From assembly GCA_903920405.1 (NCBI GenBank), contig CAIXMC010000256.1, forward strand, positions 1 to 13,050: a stretch of DNA of 13,050 nt, read 5' to 3'. Every line of letters starts with the position of its first letter. Position 1 is the stretch's first letter. Made by a program: the position numbers and the translations under genes. The stretch is from an uncultured beta proteobacterium. GTDB taxonomy: Bacteria > Pseudomonadota > Gammaproteobacteria > Burkholderiales > Burkholderiaceae_C. This document shows positions 1 to 6,693 of this stretch, piece after piece. Under the pieces are notes generated by a model. The model was not told where the DNA came from, did not search any database, and worked only from the letters and a program-made list of their open reading frames with translations.

Positions 1-371
1 ATTTGTTTTTTCTTCTGCCAACTCATCACGCTGTGCCTGAATGGCCGCTAGAGCAGTTTGACGGTCTGCTGCCAGTTGAGCTTGTTCATCACGCGCTGCT
101 GTCAGGGCTGACTTTTCTTCTGCCAGTGCATCACGCTGTGAATAGGCTTCAGATTTGGCATTGGCCTCAGCATCACGTTGTGCATTCAATTGCGCTCTAG
201 CGCTTGTCAGCTCTGTATTGACTGCTATTAAATTTGTTTTTTCTTCTGCCAACTCATCACGCTGTGCCTGAATGGCCGCTAGAGCAGTTTGACGGTCTGC
301 TGCCAGTTGAGCTTGTTCATCACGCGCTGCTGTCAGGGCTGACTTTTCTTCTGCCAGTGCATCACGCTGTG
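1..371. repeat. 231-bp-period tandem direct repeat in the coiled-coil gene
   Basis: Positions 1-140 are identical to 232-371, an offset of 231 bp (77 codons, 11 heptads). The 91 bp between the copies is a different coil segment. The first copy is cut by the window edge, so the repeat may extend or continue beyond it. On the minus strand both copies encode the same roughly 46-residue coil stretch (QRDALAEEKSALTAARDEQ and onward). Confidence 0.93.
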
Positions 372-1473
372 CCAGTGCATCCAGTTTATCCTGAGCTTCC
401 CTGTTGCGTTGTATGCTCAATTGCGCTCTGATGCTGGTGAGTTCCTGGTTTTCAGCAGCCAGTTTTAATTTGTCATTCGCCACCCTGTCATGTTGCGACT
501 GAAGCGATGCCAGTGTGTCTTGAAGTTCTGTCACCCGAGTGGCATGCTCGTCCAGGGCGGCTGTCAGTGCCAACTTTTCTTTCACCAGTTCATCACGGTA
601 CGAACGTGCCTGTATCTTGGCTTTGACTTCAATGTCGCGCTGTGCCAGTGCTTCAGCTTTGGCCTGAACTTCCACATCACATTGCATCAGCGCCTCAAAT
701 TTGGCCTGCGCCTCTATGGCACGCTGGATGGTTAATTCGTCTAAGGCTGTTGCCAGAGTTGCATTATCAGCTATCAGTTTTAATCTTTCCTGTGCAAAAT
801 CGCGCGTATAAATGGCGTGACCCACATCGGGGTGGTTGCCCTGCACATGGGCAATGGGAACAAAGCCCAAGGGTGCAAGATACCGTGTGACGGCTGCCTG
901 ATCAAGGCCATCGTCATCCGAAGTTAAACCCAACTGCGCCACGCGAACACAGACCAGTTGCATCCGTGTCAGGGTTTGAACACTGCCCATCAGCAATTCC
1001 AGCGCAGGCAGGCAATCCACCATCAACCAACCCAACGGACTGTCCTCTGCCCAATCGCCGAGAGCGTCAGACATCACTTGATCCAGGGTTTGTGTTTGAC
1101 GTGCTTCAGTATGCCTGGAACGAAGGTTCGGCCACAAACGCCGCAGTTGTTCTGGCGGTACCAGGCTGTCTTCGTCAGGGCTGCTGGCCAGATGGTAGTT
1201 GGCAAGGGCGGCCTGGCCTGCCAAAGTCGAGGCAATCACACGCCACTCGTCTGTAGAAGCCCGATCGTTTGCCCAGGCTAAACGTTTGTCATCGGCATCT
1301 ATTAACCAAACGTTCTCCAGACCCCAGGATTGCCAAGTGTGAAGATCGCCCTGCCCTCGCCCTGCCCCCACATGCACCATCAGACTTGGCGGATAGAGGG
1401 TTTTAAGGGCATGCAGCAAACCGGCAAGCAAAGTACAGGGGAGCAGCTTTTCAGGGACAAGAGTTGGTTTCAT
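1..1473 (-). CDS. FkbM-methyltransferase-like head fused to Ala-rich coiled coil (partial, runs off left edge)
   Basis: This frame is open from an ATG at 1473 to the window edge (491 codons, no stop), so the C-terminus is missing. Residues 1 to about 230 look like an FkbM-type SAM methyltransferase. There is a glycine motif VHVGAGRGQ near residue 33, an acidic strand end (WLIDADDKRL), a 'tLDxxm' segment (TQTLDQVM), a buried strand (GWLMVDCLPALELLMG) and a C-terminal 'LGFVPI' strand. Canonical FkbM proteins have DVQGxEL where this has DCLPALEL, so the Q-G-x-E motif is lost and activity is doubtful. From about residue 235 onward the protein is heptad coiled coil rich in A, Q, R, E and L (AQRDALAEEK-type units) with a tandem repeat near the edge. 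ATG 1473 lacks a strong ribosome-binding site; TTG 1491 or TTG 1515 are alternatives. The upstream neighbour's TGA lies 42 bp away in the same frame. Whether it methylates anything is unknown. Confidence 0.85.
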   Translation of the reverse strand, partial: MKPTLVPEKLLPCTLLAGLLHALKTLYPPSLMVHVGAGRGQGDLHTWQSWGLENVWLIDADDKRLAWANDRASTDEWRVIASTLAGQAALANYHLASSPDEDSLVPPEQLRRLWPNLRSRHTEARQTQTLDQVMSDALGDWAEDSPLGWLMVDCLPALELLMGSVQTLTRMQLVCVRVAQLGLTSDDDGLDQAAVTRYLAPLGFVPIAHVQGNHPDVGHAIYTRDFAQERLKLIADNATLATALDELTIQRAIEAQAKFEALMQCDVEVQAKAEALAQRDIEVKAKIQARSYRDELVKEKLALTAALDEHATRVTELQDTLASLQSQHDRVANDKLKLAAENQELTSIRAQLSIQRNREAQDKLDALAQRDALAEEKSALTAARDEQAQLAADRQTALAAIQAQRDELAEEKTNLIAVNTELTSARAQLNAQRDAEANAKSEAYSQRDALAEEKSALTAARDEQAQLAADRQTALAAIQAQRDELAEEKTN

Positions 1474-1515
1474 CGGATGACACGCTTTCAATGTAAGAAT
1501 GAAGACAGCAGGCAA

Positions 1516-4500
1516 TCACCTTTTTTTGGAGCCTTTACCTCGTGGTGCTTTCGGCATTGGTGCAAAAGTAACCACTTTCTCCGAATTCACCGTTTTGGTG
1601 GGAATGTGGGCTTGGGTTGAATCGGCCATTTTGGGTAGGTGTATCTTCTTGGGAGTAGCGACAGACTCTTCAGAGACGAGTGGCTCTGACGGCGCATCAG
1701 AAACATCAGAAACTGGCGTATCTACCAAGACATCGGCCTGTGGCACAGAGATGGGGGTTTTGGAAATCAAGGGCTGGCGTGACCATTGACGCAATGTAGC
1801 GGCCATCTTGAACCAGTCTTGCCAGGCGTTGGTCACCCGAGCACCACGCACTTGCAGTGTGATCAGCATAATAGTCAAACTGCCCACCAGGGATTGAACA
1901 AAGTCTTGATCTGCCTGTACCAATGCAGACCAGTTGGAGGTGTCCCAACCCGCAGGTGTCAGTCGCAAGGCCATGACGGGCTGGCCTCCAGTGCTCGGCA
2001 CGTTGGTGACCCAGGACAAAAATGGCGCTTGAGCAGTTTTTTCGTCAAAAATCAGGTGTGCAGATTGTGCATGGCCAGAAGCGGTTTTATTGATTTGCAC
2101 CTGGAATTCAAAGACAGGCAGACGAAGCTGTGCAAAGTGCATGGGGTTCAATTGGATGGCCAGCACATCACGTTGTGCCGTGGCTTGCTGTCCAATGAGG
2201 GCAATGGCATCAAAGCGCACCAAACCCTGCATGGTTTGCATGATCTGGGTATAGCGTGCCAAGGCTTCACGCAATATTTGACAGCGTTCTGGCGACAGGT
2301 GAGCATCGGTGTTCAGAAGTGCCTGAGAAACGACGCGGGGAAGGGACAACATCAGACTCCAGTCGCTGGCCGACAACTGCACCAAATGAGCCGCACGGCG
2401 CTGCGCTATCTCACCTCTGCCCTTGACGGGGATGATGGTCAGTTCGGTATCCATTTTGGCGCTGGCAGGCCAATAGACCAGGGGACTTTGACCGCTGACG
2501 TTGCGCTGAATGACAAAACCGGCCACACCCTCTTCAACGATGGTGCCAAATTCAAGACAGTCAAACACACGACCGGCCAGACTGGCATTTTTCATACGCC
2601 AAGACACCGTTAGGTCCGGATCTGCCTGGGCTTGAAGTTCAACGGATTCAAACTCAGCAAAGTCTGGATGTGACTGGAGAAAACGAATCCAGTGGTCAGC
2701 CAGTTGTTGAGTTTGTGCTTTGGCATCCCCATGCAGCAGGTAATATTTTTCAAGGTCTGCTTGCGCCTGTTGCAGTTGCTGAAACAACATGTCGGCTTTT
2801 CGATCAGATTCATTCAGACGCAACAAAGCCTCTGATTTGGCTTTGATTTCCGCATCATGTTGTGCCTCTGATTGTGCTCTGGCGCTTGACAGCCCCGCGT
2901 TAGCTACTACCAATTTATCTTTTTCCTGGGCTAAAGCGTCACGTTGAGCAAGTGCCTCTGCTTTGGCTTTTGCCTCTGCATCCCGTTGAGCAAGTGCCTC
3001 TGCTTTGGCTTTTGCCTCTGCATCACATTGAGCAAGTGCTTCTGATTTGGCTTTTGCCTCTGCATCACATTGGGCAAGTGCCTCTGCTTTGGCTTTTGCC
3101 TCTGCATCACGTTGAGCAAGTGCCTCTGCTTTGGCTTTTGCCTCTGCATCACGTTGGGCAAGTGCCTCTGCTTTGGCTTTTGCCTCTGCATCACATTGCG
3201 TATCAGATTTCACTTTGGCGCTGGTGATATCTGCACTATTGGTAACAAATTGTGCTTTTTCTTTAGCCAGTGAATCGCGTTGTGCCTCAGCCTCTTTCCT
3301 GGCTTTGATGGCTGCATCGCGCTGAGCATCAGCGTCTGACCTGGCTTTGGTTTCAGTCTCAAATTTAGTCTTGAGCGCTTCAAGCTGCTTCGCTGTTTCA
3401 CCGAGTTTCTTCAACTCACCCTGTGCTGCCTGGTGTTGCAAAAATTGCTGTTCAAGTTCTTCTTGCACTTGGTGAAGTTGCAGTAACAACAACTCACCTT
3501 CCTGCTGAGATTCCTGATGCAAAGCCAATGCCTCTTCTTTGGCTTTTACCTCTGCCAAACATTGTTCATCTAATTGTGCTCTAGCCCTTGACAGCTCTGC
3601 ATTGACCGCTATCAATTTTGAATTTTCTTGCGCCAGTGCGTCACGCTGGTCAAGTGCCTGTACTTTTGCATCAACATCTGCTGCATGTTGGGCATCTAAT
3701 TGTGCTCTAGCCCTTGACAGCTCTGCATTGACCGCTATCAATTTTGAATTTTCTTGCGCCAGTGCGTCACGCTGGTCAAGTGCCTGTGCTTTTGCATCAA
3801 CATCTTCTGCATGTTGAGCATCTAATTGTGCTCTAGCCCTTGACAGCTCTACGTTAGCCGCTATCAATTTTGAATTTTCTTGCGCCAGTGCGTCACGCTG
3901 GTCAAGTGCCCGTGCTTTTGCCTTGGCCTCTGCTGCATGTTGGGCGTCCAATTGTGCTCTAGCCATTGACAGCTCTACGTTAGCCGCTATCAATTTTGCA
4001 TTTTCTTGCGCCAGTGCATCACGCTGGTCCTCCATCTCATGTTTGACTTTTGCGGCGGCATCATGTTGAGACTGGACATCGATTTTGAGTTGCTGCAGAA
4101 CCAACTCCACTTCTTCGCGGGATGCTCTGAGCTGCTGACAGATGGCGTGGAGAGCTTCGGTTTCCGAGGAGTGATCTGCAAGGCTGCGGTAGCCTTCTAT
4201 CAGTTCCTCTATGGAAGGGTGCAAATGCTCTGTGGTCTGTTCAGTGAATGAATCAATCGTGACCGAAAGCTCATGATCCAGCTCATCATATTCAGGGTGC
4301 TGGCTAACAATTTGTCCCACGATGTGCAGCACCACAGCATCATGAGACTGGATCAAGGGTGTTTTCAGGGGTTGAAAGGGAAGCGAAAGTCCCCAGCGCT
4401 GATAAAGCAGCTCTGCCAGATGTTGCGGCATGGCCTGCGCCTGGTTGGCCCACAGCAGCACACTTTGATCAGGGTGGCGCAAATGAAAACGCAACATGGC

Positions 4501-4932
4501 CAGGTGCTGGTGCTGCCAGGCGGCCAGTGCCCGGGGCACATCCAGAGTTTCATCTCCATCCACCATCAACTGCGCCAGTGCCTGCTCACGGGTTTGACAC
4601 AAAAGGACAAAACAGATACCTGATTCGAGTTGTATCCAAAAATCAAGCAGTGGAACACTACGGACATCCGCCCATCCCCACAGAGGGTTGTCCATGTTGG
4701 AAAGCAACAAGTCAACAGCGAGTTGCTCCCACAAACGGCTGGGTTGAATGCTGACTTCCGGCATATGGACACCCGATCGGGCAGAGGCGCATACACGCTG
4801 GTGCCAAATGCCCAGGGTGAGGGCAGGGTCGCGCTGCAAAGGCAGAGGCGCCGACATGCCAGCTTGCTGAAATTGACTAACAACCTCAGCGAGGTCTTGC
4901 GGGCTGTTGCCCGTGATACAAATAATGGTCAT
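1516..4932 (-). CDS. Sulfotransferase-like head, long coiled coil and C-terminal beta-rich domain protein (1138 aa)
   Basis: Residues 1 to about 205 resemble a P-loop sulfotransferase. There is an opening strand ICITGNSPQDLAEVV, then NPLWGWADVRSVPLLDFWI (family pattern WGWKDPR...L.FW), a following strand (ICFVLLCQTREQALAQLM), and the helix and strand around AAWQHQHLAML and HPDQSVLLW. The PAPS-binding RSGT loop is replaced by NSPQD, so it may be inactive. Residues from about 235 to 740 are Ala-rich heptad coil containing four 42-residue and six 14-residue repeats. Residues from about 744 to 1045 form a predicted beta-rich folded domain (SWRMKNASLAGRVFDCLEF, then a stretch ending in SASDWSLML) that I cannot name. 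The last ~90 residues are low complexity, rich in P, S, V and T, ending in a basic GKGSKKR tail. No signal peptide or membrane segment is visible, so a cytoplasmic location is likely. The ATG overlaps the previous stop (ATGA) and has GGAG 8 bases upstream, supporting this start. Confidence 0.88.
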   Translation of the reverse strand: MTIICITGNSPQDLAEVVSQFQQAGMSAPLPLQRDPALTLGIWHQRVCASARSGVHMPEVSIQPSRLWEQLAVDLLLSNMDNPLWGWADVRSVPLLDFWIQLESGICFVLLCQTREQALAQLMVDGDETLDVPRALAAWQHQHLAMLRFHLRHPDQSVLLWANQAQAMPQHLAELLYQRWGLSLPFQPLKTPLIQSHDAVVLHIVGQIVSQHPEYDELDHELSVTIDSFTEQTTEHLHPSIEELIEGYRSLADHSSETEALHAICQQLRASREEVELVLQQLKIDVQSQHDAAAKVKHEMEDQRDALAQENAKLIAANVELSMARAQLDAQHAAEAKAKARALDQRDALAQENSKLIAANVELSRARAQLDAQHAEDVDAKAQALDQRDALAQENSKLIAVNAELSRARAQLDAQHAADVDAKVQALDQRDALAQENSKLIAVNAELSRARAQLDEQCLAEVKAKEEALALHQESQQEGELLLLQLHQVQEELEQQFLQHQAAQGELKKLGETAKQLEALKTKFETETKARSDADAQRDAAIKARKEAEAQRDSLAKEKAQFVTNSADITSAKVKSDTQCDAEAKAKAEALAQRDAEAKAKAEALAQRDAEAKAKAEALAQCDAEAKAKSEALAQCDAEAKAKAEALAQRDAEAKAKAEALAQRDALAQEKDKLVVANAGLSSARAQSEAQHDAEIKAKSEALLRLNESDRKADMLFQQLQQAQADLEKYYLLHGDAKAQTQQLADHWIRFLQSHPDFAEFESVELQAQADPDLTVSWRMKNASLAGRVFDCLEFGTIVEEGVAGFVIQRNVSGQSPLVYWPASAKMDTELTIIPVKGRGEIAQRRAAHLVQLSASDWSLMLSLPRVVSQALLNTDAHLSPERCQILREALARYTQIMQTMQGLVRFDAIALIGQQATAQRDVLAIQLNPMHFAQLRLPVFEFQVQINKTASGHAQSAHLIFDEKTAQAPFLSWVTNVPSTGGQPVMALRLTPAGWDTSNWSALVQADQDFVQSLVGSLTIMLITLQVRGARVTNAWQDWFKMAATLRQWSRQPLISKTPISVPQADVLVDTPVSDVSDAPSEPLVSEESVATPKKIHLPKMADSTQAHIPTKTVNSEKVVTFAPMPKAPRGKGSKKR
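2940..3191. repeat. Six tandem 42-bp repeats encoding a 14-residue coil unit
   Basis: Six head-to-tail 42-bp units start at 2940, 2982, 3024, 3066, 3108 and 3150, differing at only a few positions. On the minus strand each encodes a unit of the type DAEAKAKAEALAQR, two heptads long. Two units carry Cys where the others have Arg (TGT for CGT). The flanking sequence at 3192 begins another, diverged copy. Confidence 0.95.
3567..4070. repeat. Four tandem 126-bp repeats encoding a 42-residue coil unit
   Basis: Units begin at 3567, 3693, 3819 and 3945, spaced exactly 126 bp (42 codons, six heptads). Units 1 and 2 differ at about three positions. Unit 4 is diverged and its similarity fades after about 4029. 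On the minus strand each encodes a segment containing QRDALAQENSKLIAVNAEL followed by SRARAQLDAQH. A related segment occurs at about 180-236 in the neighbouring coiled-coil gene. Confidence 0.93.
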
Positions 4933-5573
4933 GAAAATAGCTCCAGACAGGCGGGGTGTGTGACGTGCTCTTTGATCCAGCCCAGTTTTCGTTGTGCATA
5001 AAGTAGTCTATCAAATGGCTGCACAGCTTTGGCATCTTTGCCCCAATCGACTTCAACCAGCACCGCGTTCGGGTTATAGCAATATTGGGCGTTACCTATG
5101 GCGAGCATGGTCAGTTCAGTGTCGGCATAGTGCTGGGTGTAACCGTGGAAAAAAATGTCCCCATCGTAGTTGTGATCCAGCCATGAACGTTGCCCCAACC
5201 CGAATGCCGCCAGTGCGCCACCCCACTTGCCATCATTAAACCCCAGCAAGCCTTTGTGCTGTTGGGTCAGGGTTTGCAAAGCCAGCGGCAACCAGCGCCG
5301 CCCCGCGTAGGCATCTTGCGCTACATAACCAAAATAATCACTGTGCGTGGCACGATAAACGCGGTTGACAATGTCAGTAAAACCTTCGCCCTCATCGTCC
5401 ATCACCACCAAAATCATGGCATGGCATTCTGTGGCGCGGCTGGCCAGTTGTTGAGCTGCACGGCTGGCTTGATCGGCATCGGTGCTGGGCATCACGATCA
5501 CGGTCTGGGCGTGACCCTCGTCAGGCATCAGAGTTTTTGTGATGTGTGCAGCACGAAGTAACTGCCATTTCAT
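4929..5573 (-). CDS. Small GT-A (GT2-like) glycosyltransferase-type protein
   Basis: This 214-residue protein has the order of elements seen in GT2-type GT-A glycosyltransferases. There is a strand TVIVMPSTDAD near residue 24, then ILVVMDDEGEGFTDIVNRV, then YFGYVAQDAYAGRRWLPLAL (about residues 80-98) where the usual metal-binding acidic motif would sit. A GLLGFNDGKWGG loop and HGYTQHYADTELTMLAIG (about 143-160) follow; the last matches the 'D-T-E-L' acceptor-side helix of the family. It is shorter than typical GT2 enzymes (about 250-300 residues), and the DXD motif is reduced to QDA, so activity is uncertain. No transmembrane helix is visible. Both ends overlap neighbours by 4 bp (ATGA), which indicates translational coupling with the upstream unknown protein and the downstream sulfotransferase-like coil protein. 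The nucleotide-sugar donor cannot be inferred. Confidence 0.72.
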   Translation of the reverse strand: MKWQLLRAAHITKTLMPDEGHAQTVIVMPSTDADQASRAAQQLASRATECHAMILVVMDDEGEGFTDIVNRVYRATHSDYFGYVAQDAYAGRRWLPLALQTLTQQHKGLLGFNDGKWGGALAAFGLGQRSWLDHNYDGDIFFHGYTQHYADTELTMLAIGNAQYCYNPNAVLVEVDWGKDAKAVQPFDRLLYAQRKLGWIKEHVTHPACLELFS

Positions 5574-6631
5574 GGGTTTTGGCCTGCCATGGTGGGTGGA
5601 TAGGCGTAGTCAATGCCCACCGGTGGCTGCCCCATCTGAAGTGTTTTGGGACTGATGGCTGCAAGGTGCGAGCTTAACCAGGTTTTGCCCAGGGTGTGTG
5701 CCAGGTAGAGCGCACGGTAGTTACCCCAACACGCCGTGAGCCAGCGCGACTGCTGGACAATGGCCGTGTCTTTCAACTCACGCAACAATCGTAAATGTGG
5801 GTTCAGGCTGGTTTCAGGCGGCAGGGGCAATTTGCATGCCCGCCACGTCTGGTTTTTGCTGCCAATAACAAAGCCGATCAGCCGTGCCACGATCAGGTAA
5901 AGATAGCTGAATTGACCCGGCTGCGGCTGTTCTTCAAACAAGGCAATGCGGGCAGTTTTGCCCAATGTGGCTTGGGCCTGTGACAGGGTATGGTCGATAA
6001 AGGCCATGTAGGCTGTCCAAAAAGCGGGGCTTGCCACCAGCAAATGCCCTGTTGCAAACAGGGCAGAATGTGTGAGCATATAAAGCGGCGCTTCAGGCAA
6101 ATCAGCGGCTTTGAGGAATGCAGAGGCCAGCAACACAAAGTTGGGGTGAGACACTTCGGCTTGTAGCCAAGGGTTGTGGTAAGTGGCTTCAAGTTCGGGG
6201 TGAGCATGGCAAAAATAAAGGTCATAACCCGGACGCGCCATGATGGCCTCTCGCAAGGCATCGCCCGTCAAACCTGTGCGTTGCGTGAAGTCCTGAGGCA
6301 TCATGCCCCACAACGCACTGGCTTGCACGACAGGGTCACAACTTAACTGACGCATACCGTCGATCAACGGCAAGGAGCTGGCCGTTGTGGGAAGTGCGTA
6401 AGATTCAAAAGCAGTATCCACCTGAACCGCCGGTGCAGCATTGACCTGAAAAAGCCGCAGCGCAGCAGGAGCTGCCTGTAAGACAGCGGCAGGAGTTGTA
6501 TCAGCAGCTTTTGCCAATTTAAAGACTTGAGGTGATTTAGGAGCAACTTTAGGAGCAACTTTAGGCACAACTTTTTTAGCAGGTGTTTTTTTTGCCAAAC
6601 TGCCGGCGGCTTTGAGGCGGGTGGTGGTCAT
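5570..6631 (-). CDS. Conserved-looking protein of unknown function with H1-like Lys/Ala/Pro N-terminus
   Basis: I do not recognise this protein. From ATG 6631 it has 353 residues. A TTG at 6697 (overlapping the previous stop as TTGA) would add 22 residues of ordinary-looking but AT-rich sequence, and neither start has a clear ribosome-binding site. The first ~45 residues are basic and low complexity (AKKTPAKKVVPKVAPKVAPK), like histone H1 tails or flexible linkers. The remaining ~280 residues look folded, with many aromatics: YDLYFCHAHPELEATYHNPW, HPNFVLLASAFLKAA, ASPAFWTAYMAFIDH, and a Trp/Tyr-rich helix WLTACWGNYRALYLAH near the C-terminus. The pattern 'YDLYFxHxxPE...HNPWLQ' together with 'ASPAFWxAYxAF' recalls domains found next to glycosyltransferases, but that is memory, not a search. 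It sits between a GT41-like and a GT2-like gene and overlaps the latter by ATGA, so a glycan-related role is the best guess. Confidence 0.75.
   Translation of the reverse strand: MTTTRLKAAGSLAKKTPAKKVVPKVAPKVAPKSPQVFKLAKAADTTPAAVLQAAPAALRLFQVNAAPAVQVDTAFESYALPTTASSLPLIDGMRQLSCDPVVQASALWGMMPQDFTQRTGLTGDALREAIMARPGYDLYFCHAHPELEATYHNPWLQAEVSHPNFVLLASAFLKAADLPEAPLYMLTHSALFATGHLLVASPAFWTAYMAFIDHTLSQAQATLGKTARIALFEEQPQPGQFSYLYLIVARLIGFVIGSKNQTWRACKLPLPPETSLNPHLRLLRELKDTAIVQQSRWLTACWGNYRALYLAHTLGKTWLSSHLAAISPKTLQMGQPPVGIDYAYPPTMAGQNP
6540..6594 (-). repeat. Short direct repeats coding the Lys/Ala/Pro tail
   Basis: The 12-base word aggagcaacttt (plus strand) recurs in direct tandem near 6539-6562 and again in a degenerate form, encoding PKVAPKVAPK-type units on the minus strand. 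Next to it lie poly-T runs encoding the AKK units. This is a low-complexity linker with slippage potential. Confidence 0.6.
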
Positions 6632-6693
6632 GGTGCTGTGGATAAAAAACGGATGAAGTAGAAATTTGTAAAAATTTTGACCCACACTCAAGG

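Noticed and set aside
1505..1530. Programmed frameshift at the A7 run before the stop of the 1138-residue gene
   Set aside because: Both -1 and +1 frames stop within about 25 codons and neither joins the downstream gene. The A run simply encodes the basic GSKKR tail.
1786..2613. Open plus-strand frame of 275 codons
   Set aside because: It lies antisense to the C-terminal domain of the 1138-residue protein. Its translation is rich in His, Gln, Arg and Gly with no recognisable fold or ribosome-binding site, so it is a shadow frame.
2931..3227. Repetitive open frames on both strands over the 42-bp repeats
   Set aside because: Any 42-bp repeat without stops gives open frames in several phases. 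Only the frame continuous with the 1138-residue protein gives heptad coil.
2940..4070. CRISPR array
   Set aside because: The units are contiguous coding repeats without unique spacers, and their periods fit heptads.
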